From assembly GCF_044763875.1 (NCBI RefSeq), contig NZ_JBIWGZ010000001.1, positions 124,001-188,000 on the forward strand: a stretch of 64,000 bases of DNA, in the 5' to 3' direction. The translations under genes and the position numbers were made by a program. Source of the DNA: Rummeliibacillus sp044763875 (lineage in GTDB: Bacteria; Bacillota; Bacilli; Bacillales_A; Planococcaceae). The notes under the pieces were generated by a model. That model was not told where the DNA came from and did no database searches. It worked only from the letters and a program-made list of their open reading frames with translations. Below, piece by piece: positions 51,741-60,600 of this stretch. Numbering within the stretch: position 1 is the first letter of the stretch; each line of letters starts with the position of its first letter.

Positions 51741-52487
51741 ATGATAGAAATTCAACAACTATACAAAAACTATGGTAGTAACGAAGTATTAAAGAATCTG
51801 ACTTTATCCATTCCTGCACATCAAGTAGTAGCCGTCATTGGACCAAGTGGTTCAGGGAAGAGTACATTCTTAAGATGTATTAATGGATTAGAAACAATTA
51901 CAGCAGGCAAGATTACGGTTAATGGACATGAAATCAATGCGAAAGCATCAAAAAAAGTACTACAAAATGCCATTTATGCCATTCGACAAGAAACAGGCAT
52001 GGTGTTTCAGCAATTTAATTTATATCCACATAAAACCGTTGTAGAAAATGTCATGGAAGCACTATTAGTTGTGAAGAAAATGCGAAAAGACCAAGCTCAT
52101 CAGATTGCATCTAATTTATTGAAAAGAGTTGGATTGTCAGAAAAAGAAGATAGCTATCCTTCGCAACTCTCAGGTGGTCAACAACAACGTGTAGCAATTG
52201 CAAGAGCTTTAGCTATGGAACCGCAACTGATGCTATTTGACGAACCCACTTCAGCGCTTGATCCAGAACTAGTCGGTGAAGTACTAAAAGTAATGAAAAG
52301 TTTAGCAGAAGAAGGCATGACAATGATGATTGTCACACATGAGATGAACTTCGCGAAGAATGTCGCAGATCGTGTTCTATTTATGGCAGATGGCGTCATT
52401 GTAGAAGATGCTGAACCAAAAGCATTTTTTGAACACCCACAAACCGCAAGAGCACAACAATTCTTGCAACAGGTAAATGAATTCTAA
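51741..52487 (+). CDS. Polar amino acid ABC transporter ATP-binding protein
   Basis: 248 residues from ATG 51741, 8 bases after GGAGG. Walker A GPSGSGKST, Q-loop MVFQQFNLYPHKTVVENV, signature LSGGQQQRVAIARALAM, Walker B LMLFDEPTSALDPE and switch His in VTHEMNFA. GlnQ/TcyC-type ATPase powering the importer. Confidence 0.95.
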   Translation: MIEIQQLYKNYGSNEVLKNLTLSIPAHQVVAVIGPSGSGKSTFLRCINGLETITAGKITVNGHEINAKASKKVLQNAIYAIRQETGMVFQQFNLYPHKTVVENVMEALLVVKKMRKDQAHQIASNLLKRVGLSEKEDSYPSQLSGGQQQRVAIARALAMEPQLMLFDEPTSALDPELVGEVLKVMKSLAEEGMTMMIVTHEMNFAKNVADRVLFMADGVIVEDAEPKAFFEHPQTARAQQFLQQVNEF

Positions 52488-52500
52488 GGAGGAAATATAT

Positions 52501-52923
52501 ATGCAAATCACAGCAAAATGGCAAGGTGGCCGTGCATTTGAAGCAATAGGTGCATCCGGATATAAAATGGCTATGGATGCAACTGCAAATTATGGTGGGG
52601 AAGGACAAGCACCAACACCTACTGAAATGCTTCTCAGCTCATTAGCAGGTTGTATCGGAATCGATGTAACGATGATTTTGAAACCCCATTTAGATAAAAT
52701 CACAAATCTAGAGATCGTAGTAGATGGTACTCGCCGTGAAGAAATGCCAACAGCTTTTACTGCAGCAAATCTTACTTTTATAGTAGACGGCAATATCGAC
52801 GCACATAAAGTATGGAGAGCCATTAAATTAGGCGAAGAAAAATATTGTGCAGTATCCGCATCGCTAAAAGCGGAAATCACACATTCACTAATTCTAAATG
52901 GTGAAAATGTACCGTTCGAATAA
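52501..52923 (+). CDS. OsmC/Ohr-family thiol peroxidase-like protein
   Basis: 140 residues. Redox Cys51 in SSLAGCIGIDV and Cys116 in EEKYCAVSASLKAEI match the OsmC/Ohr pair, and PTEMLLSSLAGC is the family signature. These proteins reduce organic hydroperoxides or bind thiol-linked ligands. AAGGAGG precedes the ATG, 14 bases after the ABC ATPase. Its location in an amino acid importer operon hints at sulfur (cystine) metabolism, where OsmC-like genes recur, but this is inference. Confidence 0.88.
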   Translation: MQITAKWQGGRAFEAIGASGYKMAMDATANYGGEGQAPTPTEMLLSSLAGCIGIDVTMILKPHLDKITNLEIVVDGTRREEMPTAFTAANLTFIVDGNIDAHKVWRAIKLGEEKYCAVSASLKAEITHSLILNGENVPFE

Positions 52924-52937
52924 AAATTTCATATGAG

Positions 52938-52974
52938 GAGCAAGGAGATGAATTTTCTCTTTGCTCTTTTTTTA
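52938..52974 (+). terminator. Terminator of the TetR/ABC/OsmC operon
   Basis: GAGCAAGGAGA pairs with TTCTCTTTGCTC (one bulge) followed by seven T. Confidence 0.85.
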
Positions 52975-53119
52975 TGGGAATCACCATAAACCGATTCAAA
53001 TTGTATCTTGATAATGCGGTGAATAATAAGAAAATTTGATGAAAATACAGAAAATATTGTCAATTATTGTTGAGAATATTTTATAATAAGTTTAATAGAT
53101 TTCAGAAAGAGGACAATTC

Positions 53120-53950
53120 ATGAAAAACAAATTTTCGATTGGGCAGATGTCGAGGCTAAATAATGTTTCGATTAAAACACTTCGTTATTATGATGAGATT
53201 GGGTTGTTTCGACCTTATGAAGTGGACTTAGCTTCAGGTTGTCGATATTATTTAATAGAGCAATTTAAAGAATTAGAAATTATTTTATATTTGAAAATGA
53301 TGGGCGTTCCTCTTAAAGATATAAAAAAACAACTGGAAAATCGCAGTTTAGATGATTTTATTTCTATTTTAGAGAATGTAAGAAGAATCACTCGTGAGAA
53401 AATTGAGATTTTAAAACGAATTGAACAAGGATTGCTAACGCGCGTCACAGAACTAGAAAGTACCAAAAACGATACCAGTATCGGGAAACCATATATTGAA
53501 CATCTGGATTCGTACAACATTATTCAAGTCAACAAGAAAGTTGGTTCTTTAAAAGAATTTGAAACTGAACTTCGTCAATTGAAGACCCATAATGAGCATA
53601 TCGCACCAATTGTCATTGGGAATATTGGATATTTAGTGAATATTGAAGAACGAAGAAATAAAGAATCTTCTTATGACGGTATTTTCTTATTAGTGGATCA
53701 AAAAATGCATATGCAAATGGATAGTATGACCCCTATCGATGGAGGAGATTTTGCAATAATACGATGGAGAGAAAAAAAGGATGAAGATCGTAAATACATA
53801 GAAAAACTCTTACGTTTTATTAAAGTACACAATTATCAAACAGAAGGTCCTATATATATTCGTAAAATTGTTGATGGTATTATTTCCAATCATTCAGAAG
53901 AATGGTTAAAAGAAATTCGTATAAAAGTAAATCAATTGACTCCCTACTAA
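53120..53950 (+). CDS. MerR-family regulator with effector-binding domain (BmrR-like)
   Basis: 276 residues. MerR winged helix FSIGQMSRLNNVSIKTLRYYDEIGL, a long coiled linker (residues 75-120), and a GyrI-like C-terminal domain (IVIGNIGYLVNIEE; GGDFAIIRW; GPIYIRKIVDG). It probably binds a lipophilic or aromatic drug and activates an efflux gene, but no transporter is adjacent. AGAGG precedes the ATG. Confidence 0.88.
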   Translation: MKNKFSIGQMSRLNNVSIKTLRYYDEIGLFRPYEVDLASGCRYYLIEQFKELEIILYLKMMGVPLKDIKKQLENRSLDDFISILENVRRITREKIEILKRIEQGLLTRVTELESTKNDTSIGKPYIEHLDSYNIIQVNKKVGSLKEFETELRQLKTHNEHIAPIVIGNIGYLVNIEERRNKESSYDGIFLLVDQKMHMQMDSMTPIDGGDFAIIRWREKKDEDRKYIEKLLRFIKVHNYQTEGPIYIRKIVDGIISNHSEEWLKEIRIKVNQLTPY

Positions 53951-54056
53951 GGGGAAGGCTTACGATAGATTTAGCGAATTTCAATTGAAAGTAGGACTTG
54001 ACTTTTGATACAGTCATCCAAATATTTGGATGAAAGAAGAGCATAGAGGTTATTAT

Positions 54057-54083
54057 GGCATCCTTTTGGGGATGTCTTTTTTG
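54057..54083 (+). terminator. Terminator of the MerR-type gene
   Basis: GGCATCC pairs with GGGATGTC (one wobble) around TTTT, followed by six T. It is just past a perfect 20-bp palindrome at 54014-54033. Confidence 0.7.
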
Positions 54084-54145
54084 TTGAGGAAGGTTGAGGA
54101 ATGATGAAAATAAGACTTTAATTATCAAGAACGCAAATACAATTT

Positions 54146-54222
54146 GAAATGTCGCAATTAATGGAGCAATTTCGCAAGTAAATCATCGAAAGTCGCAAGT
54201 AAAAGGATGGAATACGCAAGTA
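54146..54222 (+). repeat. Short CGCAAGTAA repeat tract
   Basis: CGCAAGTAA occurs three times within 55 bases (about 54173, 54200 and 54214), with related TCGCAATTAA and ACGCAAATAC just upstream. Spacing is irregular (about 27 and 20 bases), so this is a degenerate tandem tract in the gap after the MerR gene. No gene or RNA recognised. Confidence 0.5.
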
Positions 54223-54395
54223 ATTTTTTTCGAGAAATAATAAAATTTATGAAAATAAATACTTATTTTTCAATCAATCCATATTCATATTCCCACCCCT
54301 TCATCGAGACATTTCCGTAAAGCTTTTAGAACTCCCACTTATCACGTACATTCTGTTAATAAGAACATCAGGTCGTCACTCATTATGCTATTAGC

Positions 54396-55217
54396 TCATT
54401 TTAAATATGAACGAATTTTTTCTTCCTGAATGATTTCAATTGCATAGCCCATTGATTGTAGGTGTTCAGCTTTATTGAACTTCGAACTTTTCTGACCAGC
54501 CTCAGCTTTAGCCCAGCTACTATTACTAACAATCAGTATATCTGTTTGTTTTGTTACAGTATTGCTAAATATCCCTCCAATTGTACGAATTTTTTTTGCA
54601 GCCATCGATCTTGTTAAACCTTCAAGTCCACCAGTAAAGACGATATGTTTTCCTTGGAAGTACGAAGGCGATGAAATGGTTGTACCTTTTGTTGAAATAT
54701 TTTTTGCAGGATTGGTTAGTTCTTGAAGAGAAAATCCTTCAAAATTTTTTTCGAAGATCAAAACAAGTTTCGCAATGATTTCAGCACGTTCAAATTCTAG
54801 TGGGATACCAAATAGATGTGCAAGAGTGGGTAATGAAAAATGACGTTCGTCTGTCATTTTGTTTTTGGCAAATTGAAGGGTACAACCAAATTTGCAGTAC
54901 GGAATAAGTTGATCAATGGACATACAGGATTCTTCTAAAACTGATTTGTCAAAATCACTATAGTATCCAATGACAATTTGACTTGTCAGCCAATCATTTA
55001 ATACTGGATAAAATTCTTCAAATGTTGGTGAAAGTTGGACCATATCTTCGGTAATTCCGTGTTGTGATATATGAAATTCATCAAACGATTGCTTGGGGTT
55101 AATGTATGTGAAAAGTGAATCGACAATCTCATTTTCAATGACTTTGACAAGTCCAATAGAACAAATACTATCTCTCCACTGATTTGCTGTTTCAATCTCT
55201 AATGCAATAAAATCCAA
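54396..55217 (-). CDS. DnaQ-like exonuclease fused to a BRCT domain, exonuclease site degenerate
   Basis: 273 residues. N-terminal DEDD exonuclease fold (residues 1-155) and C-terminal BRCT domain (about 184-273: YFQGKHIVFTGGLEGLTRSM, IGGIFSNTVTKQTDILIV). The first motif reads ALEIETAN, with Glu7 where the family has Asp. Asp90 of the third position (SDFD) is kept, but the final H-x4-D element is replaced by EFERAEIIA. The nuclease is thus probably inactive and the protein may act as a DNA-end or nick binder. Start preceded by AGGAAG. Confidence 0.8.
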   Translation of the reverse strand: MDFIALEIETANQWRDSICSIGLVKVIENEIVDSLFTYINPKQSFDEFHISQHGITEDMVQLSPTFEEFYPVLNDWLTSQIVIGYYSDFDKSVLEESCMSIDQLIPYCKFGCTLQFAKNKMTDERHFSLPTLAHLFGIPLEFERAEIIAKLVLIFEKNFEGFSLQELTNPAKNISTKGTTISSPSYFQGKHIVFTGGLEGLTRSMAAKKIRTIGGIFSNTVTKQTDILIVSNSSWAKAEAGQKSSKFNKAEHLQSMGYAIEIIQEEKIRSYLK

Positions 55218-55436
55218 ATGTCTTCCTCCTGAAATCTATACTATTTTTATTATATCAATATATTCGATTCATTGGAGGTACATTTTTCCTTAAAATATCG
55301 CATATATAGAAATGACTAGGTACATTATTAAAATAGAGATAAAATGAAAGAAGTTAGGCAAAAAAACATGTTTTTTACAAGTAGACATTGATTAATTAAA
55401 CTATTAAATATTGAAATAAACCGAAGAGGTGTTAGC

Positions 55437-57167
55437 ATGACTTACCAAAATACTTTTGAAAAGTGGCAGAATACAAAGGAGCTACCAGAAGATTTACGAT
55501 TAGATATAGATAACATGGCTATGGATGAAGCGAAAAAAGAAGACGCATTCGATAAAACTTTATCATTTGGAACTGGTGGGATGCGCGGTGAAATGGGTGC
55601 AGGAACAAATCGCCTAAACCTTTTTACCATTCGAAAAGCAACAAAGGGTGTTGCTGATTATATTCAGACTTTTGGTCAAGAAAAGGCGAATCAAGGAGTA
55701 GTTATTTCCTTTGATGGTCGTCGAATGTCTAAAGAATTTGCAATCGAAACTGCTACTACACTTGCAAGGAATGGCGTAAAAGCTTATTTATATGAAGATT
55801 CTCGTACAACGCCTCAGTTATCTTATTCAGTAAGAATATTTAATACGTTTATGGGTGTGATGATTACTGCTAGCCATAATCCACCTGAATACAACGGCTA
55901 TAAAGTATATGGAGAAGATGGGGCCCAATTGAATTTACAAGCTGCTGAAGAAGTTATCTCTTATATAGATAAAGTGGGGGACGAGCTGCAATTGTCGGCT
56001 GGCAATTTTGATGAATACGTAAAAAGCGGTGAAATTCAAATCATCACAACAGAAGTTGATGAGGACTATTTTCATGAGCTTTCAACGATTCCATTTGACG
56101 CCTCACTTTTCAATACAACAGATTTACAAGTTGTATTTTCACCACTACATGGTATTTCTGGATATACTGTTCAACAAATTTTCGAGCGTTTTCAATTCAA
56201 TGGAATGCATTTTGTTCAGGAGCAATTCAAGCCAAATGGCGAATTTCCAACTGTCGTTTCTGCAAATCCTGAAGAGAAGTCTGCTTTCGAATACGCAATA
56301 AGAGATGGTCTAAATATTCAAGCAGATTTACTTCTTGCAATTGATCCGGATGGTGACCGATTGGGCGTTGCAGTAAAAGATGAGAATTCTTATCAGCTAT
56401 TAACGGGAAATCAAACTGGTGCAATCATTCTCTATTATTTGCTCTCACATATGGGGGAATATGGTGTACTACCAGAAAACGGACGGATCATTAAAACAAT
56501 CGTTACTTCCGATTTTGGAGAATCTATCGCCAATCATTTTGGTATCAGTACAGAAAATGTCCTTACAGGATTTAAATTCATCGGCGAAAAAATCGATCAG
56601 TACAACAAATCAGGTGAATACAAGTTCCTTTTTGGATACGAAGAAAGTTACGGCTATTTAATCAAAGACTTTGCAAGAGACAAAGATGCTAATCAAGCGA
56701 TTCTTATATTAATCGAAGCAGCTGCCTATTACAAAAAACAAGGTAAATCACTTCTAGACGTCTTACAAGTACTGTATAAAGAGCATGGTTATTATAAAGA
56801 AGCACTTGTATCTATTACGAAAAAAGGAATTGAAGGCGCGAAGTCAATCAAAAATGCTTTATCAGAACTTCGTGATAATCCGTTAGAAAAAATTGGCGAA
56901 TTACATGTAACCAATATTCAAGATTATTTAAAACAAACGACTTCATATACTGACGGTCATCCAAGTGATAAAATTTCGTTGCCAAAATCTAATGTTTTAA
57001 AATATACGCTTGAAGACGGTTCATGGGTTTGCGTTCGTCCTAGTGGCACAGAACCGAAAATTAAGTATTATATCGGTGTGAAAAGTGAAACAGAAGAAGC
57101 AGCAAACGAGCAACTTGAAAAATTGAAAAATGCAATGATTGAGTTGATGGAGAGAAAATTAAAATAG
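55437..57167 (+). CDS. pgcA: Alpha-phosphoglucomutase / phosphomannomutase
   Basis: 576 residues, full length for Bacillus PgcA. Phosphoserine loop TASHNPPEYNGYKVY (Ser146), metal loop AIDPDGDRLGVAV, sugar loop GYEESYGYL and phosphate-binding RPSGTEPKIKYY. It interconverts glucose 6- and 1-phosphate for UDP-glucose, teichoic acid and glycolipid synthesis. GAGGTG precedes the ATG. Monocistronic. Confidence 0.96.
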   Translation: MTYQNTFEKWQNTKELPEDLRLDIDNMAMDEAKKEDAFDKTLSFGTGGMRGEMGAGTNRLNLFTIRKATKGVADYIQTFGQEKANQGVVISFDGRRMSKEFAIETATTLARNGVKAYLYEDSRTTPQLSYSVRIFNTFMGVMITASHNPPEYNGYKVYGEDGAQLNLQAAEEVISYIDKVGDELQLSAGNFDEYVKSGEIQIITTEVDEDYFHELSTIPFDASLFNTTDLQVVFSPLHGISGYTVQQIFERFQFNGMHFVQEQFKPNGEFPTVVSANPEEKSAFEYAIRDGLNIQADLLLAIDPDGDRLGVAVKDENSYQLLTGNQTGAIILYYLLSHMGEYGVLPENGRIIKTIVTSDFGESIANHFGISTENVLTGFKFIGEKIDQYNKSGEYKFLFGYEESYGYLIKDFARDKDANQAILILIEAAAYYKKQGKSLLDVLQVLYKEHGYYKEALVSITKKGIEGAKSIKNALSELRDNPLEKIGELHVTNIQDYLKQTTSYTDGHPSDKISLPKSNVLKYTLEDGSWVCVRPSGTEPKIKYYIGVKSETEEAANEQLEKLKNAMIELMERKLK

Positions 57168-57182
57168 TATAGTTAATTTAGC

Positions 57183-57237
57183 AAAAAGGGCTGTTCTTTA
57201 AAGTAGATTCAATGACTCTAAAGATAGTCCTTTTTAC
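57183..57237 (+). terminator. Terminator of pgcA
   Basis: AAAAAGGGCTGTTCTTTA pairs imperfectly with TCTAAAGATAGTCCTTTTT around a 17-base loop. The stem is long with several mismatches. Confidence 0.6.
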
Positions 57238-57282
57238 TTTATCAATCATATCAAATTAAAATACACCAAAAGATACAAGCTA

Positions 57283-57312
57283 TTTACAAATATGTAAGTT
57301 ACATCTGATAAT
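57283..57312 (+). promoter_or_regulatory. Candidate SigA promoter of the two-component operon
   Basis: TTTACA (57283-57288) and GATAAT (57307-57312) with an 18-bp spacer, 78 bases before the response regulator start. Confidence 0.45.
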
Positions 57313-57390
57313 ATAGAAAAGTAAATATCAAAAGAAACAATTTCCTAGTAGTTATATAAGAGATTATTCATTAAAAAATGAGGTGGCACA

Positions 57391-58059
57391 ATGATCCATA
57401 TTCTATACATAGAAGATGAAAATGAAATTGGTAGTTGGGTAACAAAAGATTTAAAAGAAAGGGGCTATGATGTGACATGGCTAAAATCTGGCGAGAATGC
57501 TGAGGAATATCTAGCAACAGTGGATATTGCTATTTTAGATATAATGCTTCCAGGGCTAGATGGTTTTTCTATTGGTAAACGTATGAAGAGGGAAATACAG
57601 AATTTCCCCATTTTGATGCTTTCTGCACGTACAGCAGTAGAGGATAAAATAGAGGGCCTAAGTTTTGCAGATGATTATTTAACAAAGCCATTTCATCCAG
57701 ATGAACTTGCTGCACGAATCGATGTACTGTTACGAAGATTCCAAAAGAATGATGATATTTTAGAAATTCAACATCTAAAAATCTATACAAAAGATTTAAG
57801 AATCATTGATAAAAATAAAGAGGAAGAAATTCAATTAACAGGAAAACAATATTATTTGTTTCAATATTTTATCCGCCATTTAAATCAGATCTTAACTAAA
57901 GAACAACTTTATGAAGGGGTATGGGGAGAATCCTATATAGAAGGCGATAAAACATTAATGGTACATATTCGATATTTACGAGAAAAAATTGAAGAAAATC
58001 CAGGTAAGCCAATTATCATTGAAACAATTCGGGGAATTGGATACCGGGTAAAACAATGA
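57391..58059 (+). CDS. OmpR-family response regulator
   Basis: 222 residues. Receiver domain with phospho-acceptor Asp50 in VDIAILDIMLPGLDG, acidic pair YIEDENE, Thr/Ser switch MLSARTAV, and Lys in YLTKPFHPDE. One residue seems deleted before DDYLTKPF (GLSFADDY against the usual G-ADDY). Winged-helix output domain from residue 130. Overlaps the kinase gene by 4 bases. Regulon unknown. Confidence 0.94.
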   Translation: MIHILYIEDENEIGSWVTKDLKERGYDVTWLKSGENAEEYLATVDIAILDIMLPGLDGFSIGKRMKREIQNFPILMLSARTAVEDKIEGLSFADDYLTKPFHPDELAARIDVLLRRFQKNDDILEIQHLKIYTKDLRIIDKNKEEEIQLTGKQYYLFQYFIRHLNQILTKEQLYEGVWGESYIEGDKTLMVHIRYLREKIEENPGKPIIIETIRGIGYRVKQ

Positions 58060-59411
58060 AACAATTCTTTCGATCTTTATTAGCAAAATATATGTTGATT
58101 ATATTGACGGCTATTTTTATTGTTCAAATTGCCTATCTAGTTATCGCCTTATTTATGGTCAAGATAGATCATCATATCGAAAATAGTAATAAAAATAGCC
58201 CAGAAGTGGTTGAAGCAAATTGGCATAAAGCTGCAAATAATATTGAAAAAGATATAAATAAAAATATTCTCAGTCTTTTTGATAATTGGAAAGAGAAATA
58301 TCCAGAAGCAACAATGTTTTGGATTAATCAGAACGGTGTTTTATCAGAACAAGTAAATGTGAAAGGTCGATTTCCAAATAAATGGGATTCAACTTATACA
58401 GCAAAATTTATGAAAGAAAGTTATGCTAATGATCCATTTACAGTTATTGCGTTTGTAGGAAAAGACAATTCCCATGGTTTTGTCGTTTTACAAATCCCAA
58501 GAAAAACCTTTAATCCACCTATGGTAAAGGCAAATGAAAAATATGGCACGATGTTAAGTATTGTTATGTTGGCTATTATTATTCTCTTTATCGCTATTTC
58601 CTTCATCTTTTTCAGAGGTATTCGAAAGAGATTGTTACATTTGCAAGATGCAATGACAATTCGGGATGTCGATCAACTCCCAATCGAGATTGATCTGATA
58701 AAGAAAGATGAAATTGGTCAGCTAGAACAAACGTTTAATCAAATGGTAATTGAGTTAAGAGAAAGTAAACAGCGTGAAAAGAAAGAAGAGCAATTAAGAA
58801 GAGAATTAATCGCAAACCTTTCACATGATTTACGAACACCTTTAACGAAAATACGCGCACAAACTTATACAATTAGTAAGGAAAAGTTATCCCAAGAAGG
58901 AAAAAATGCAGTAAAAGGATTAGAGAAATCTGTATTGAATATAGATCATTTAATTGAAAACTTAATGTCATATACACTATTAATGGCAAGTAAATATAAT
59001 TTTGATCCTATAGAAGTAGATGTGGTTCGGCAGGTGCGTGAGTGTATAGCTAGTTGGTATCCAGTATTTGAAAAAGAAGGATTTACTATTGACGTGGAAT
59101 TACAATCTTTTGACAATCATGAATGGCATGTTGATCCAATTTGGTTAGAAAGAATATTAGATAATTTATTTCAAAATGTCCTTCGCCACGCCAATGAAGG
59201 ATTATTTGTCAAAGTGAAAACCGTATCGACGACACAATATGATGCGATAATCATTGCTGACCATGGAAAAGGAATGAACAACCAATCCAATGAAAAAGGA
59301 GCTGGAATTGGATTATCGATAGTAGATTTAATGATCAAAAATATGGATCTTGAATGGGATATTCAATCAACCAATGATGGTACAACAATTACTATTATGA
59401 AAAACTACTAG
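58056..59411 (+). CDS. Sensor histidine kinase
   Basis: 451 residues. Two membrane helices (residues 14-34 and 164-186) flank a 130-residue extracellular sensor. HAMP region follows, then HisKA with phospho-His257 in LIANLSHDLRTPLTKIRAQ, and HATPase_c motifs (NLFQNVLRHA; ADHGKGM; GAGIGLSIV). Partner of the preceding regulator. The stimulus is not evident and no transporter genes are directly linked. Confidence 0.94.
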   Translation: MKQFFRSLLAKYMLIILTAIFIVQIAYLVIALFMVKIDHHIENSNKNSPEVVEANWHKAANNIEKDINKNILSLFDNWKEKYPEATMFWINQNGVLSEQVNVKGRFPNKWDSTYTAKFMKESYANDPFTVIAFVGKDNSHGFVVLQIPRKTFNPPMVKANEKYGTMLSIVMLAIIILFIAISFIFFRGIRKRLLHLQDAMTIRDVDQLPIEIDLIKKDEIGQLEQTFNQMVIELRESKQREKKEEQLRRELIANLSHDLRTPLTKIRAQTYTISKEKLSQEGKNAVKGLEKSVLNIDHLIENLMSYTLLMASKYNFDPIEVDVVRQVRECIASWYPVFEKEGFTIDVELQSFDNHEWHVDPIWLERILDNLFQNVLRHANEGLFVKVKTVSTTQYDAIIIADHGKGMNNQSNEKGAGIGLSIVDLMIKNMDLEWDIQSTNDGTTITIMKNY

Positions 59412-59548
59412 AATAGGATATAGTTTGAAATTGTTGGAGTTATTTGGAATATGGTTGTTTCTCAAAACGACAAGAAGGAAGCTTTATATAAAGTCACAGA
59501 AGTATGTGAGTAAAATACAGTATTTAATACCAATAGGAGGCGAAAATA

Positions 59549-60038
59549 ATGAAAAATGAAATTCATATAGAGTTAATTGAGGCCAATTCCGAAAATAAGA
59601 ATATATTAGAAAATTTATTTCAGTATTACTTACATGATTTGTCCGAGTACACGGAGAATCTTAGTTTAGAAAGTGATGGTAAGTTTGATAGTGGTGATGT
59701 TGAACTTTTTTTTTACACAAGACAATTTACTTCCAATAAAAATATTATTGAACGACGAAGTAATTGGATTCATTTTCTTAATAAAAGGGAAAACAGTGGA
59801 TTATGTTATCAATGATATGTTCATTTTAAGAAAGTTCCGTGGTAAAGGATTGGGTAAAGTAGTAACTAAAATTATTTTTGATCAATATAAAGGGTCATAC
59901 GCGGTTATGCAATTAGTCAACAATAAACCAGCAATTACATTTTGGCATGCTATATATCACAATTGTCAGAATGAATATGTAGAAAATGAAATAGTTTCAG
60001 GTGAAGATCTATGTCTAATACAAAAGTTTAAGGTATAA
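59549..60038 (+). pseudogene. GNAT acetyltransferase gene with a poly-T frameshift
   Basis: The first frame gives MKNEIHIELIEANSENKNIL up to DVELFF. After a run of nine T (59706-59714) the homology continues in the next frame: TQDNLLPIKILLNDEVIGF, then MFILRKFRGKGLGKVV (acetyl-CoA loop) to the end. Removing one T restores a single frame of about 162 codons reading VELFFTQDN. AGGAGG precedes the ATG. It is either a true single-base insertion, a phase-variable switch, or a sequencing error. Confidence 0.82.
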
Positions 60039-60094
60039 CAACTAAGAAAATAAGAATTCTAAACTTTTCTATTGTTCATTAATTCCTGCAACAT

Positions 60095-60138
60095 AAAGCG
60101 ACAAACGCTGCTATAACAAAGTTTGTCGCTTTTATTTT
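60095..60138 (+). terminator. Terminator after the frameshifted GNAT gene
   Basis: AGCGACAAAC pairs perfectly with GTTTGTCGCT around a 14-base loop and is followed by TTTATTTTT. Confidence 0.88.
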
Positions 60139-60254
60139 TATGAGAGGTCGGGATTTTATTCATGCGTCCACAAACCTTGATATGACAGTGTTTTCGGCAT
60201 CTTTTACGGAAATAGCGTCAACTGCATATTTTGCATAAATTTATGTATATATAT

Positions 60255-60309
60255 TTTACAATTAATTGCATATTACTCATAATATAGATATATAGTTAAA
60301 TGTCTATAT
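60255..60309 (+). promoter_or_regulatory. Promoter and operator-like dyad of the sdpR-sdpI pair
   Basis: TTTACA (60255-60260) and CATAAT (60278-60283) with a 17-bp spacer form a good SigA promoter. ATATAGA (60282-60288) and TCTATAT (60303-60309) form an inverted repeat over the transcription start, where an ArsR-type autorepressor would bind. Binding is inferred. Confidence 0.6.
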
Positions 60310-60328
60310 GTTGAAGGAGGGATTCTTT

Positions 60329-60595
60329 TTGAAAGATGTTTATAAAGCAATCTCTGATCCTATAAGAAGAGAAATTTTAGATTTGCTAAAAGAAGATGAT
60401 TTAACTGTAAATGAAATTGCTAGCCATTTTAATATTAGTTAACCTAGTATCTCTAACCACCTGTCTATTTTAAAAAATGCTGACTTAATAACTTCTGATA
60501 AATCTGGAAGGTATGTGTATTATTCATTAAATACAACTGTGTTTGTTGAAAGTTTTAAATGGTTTATTGCTTTATTAAATAAAGAAAAGGAGTAA
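60329..60595 (+). pseudogene. sdpR: SdpR-like ArsR-family repressor gene with a nonsense codon
   Basis: From TTG 60329 (GGAGGG upstream) the frame encodes MKDVYKAISDPIRREIL, DLTVNEIASHFNIS, then TAA at codon 38 (60440-60442), then PSISNHLSILKNADLIT and RYVYYSLNTTVF to codon 88. Family members have Gln at the stop position (CAA to TAA), inside the recognition-helix region. The rest of the frame is intact, so the change is recent. Without suppression no full repressor is made, and sdpI directly behind should be derepressed. Confidence 0.85.
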
Positions 60596-60600
60596 ATACA

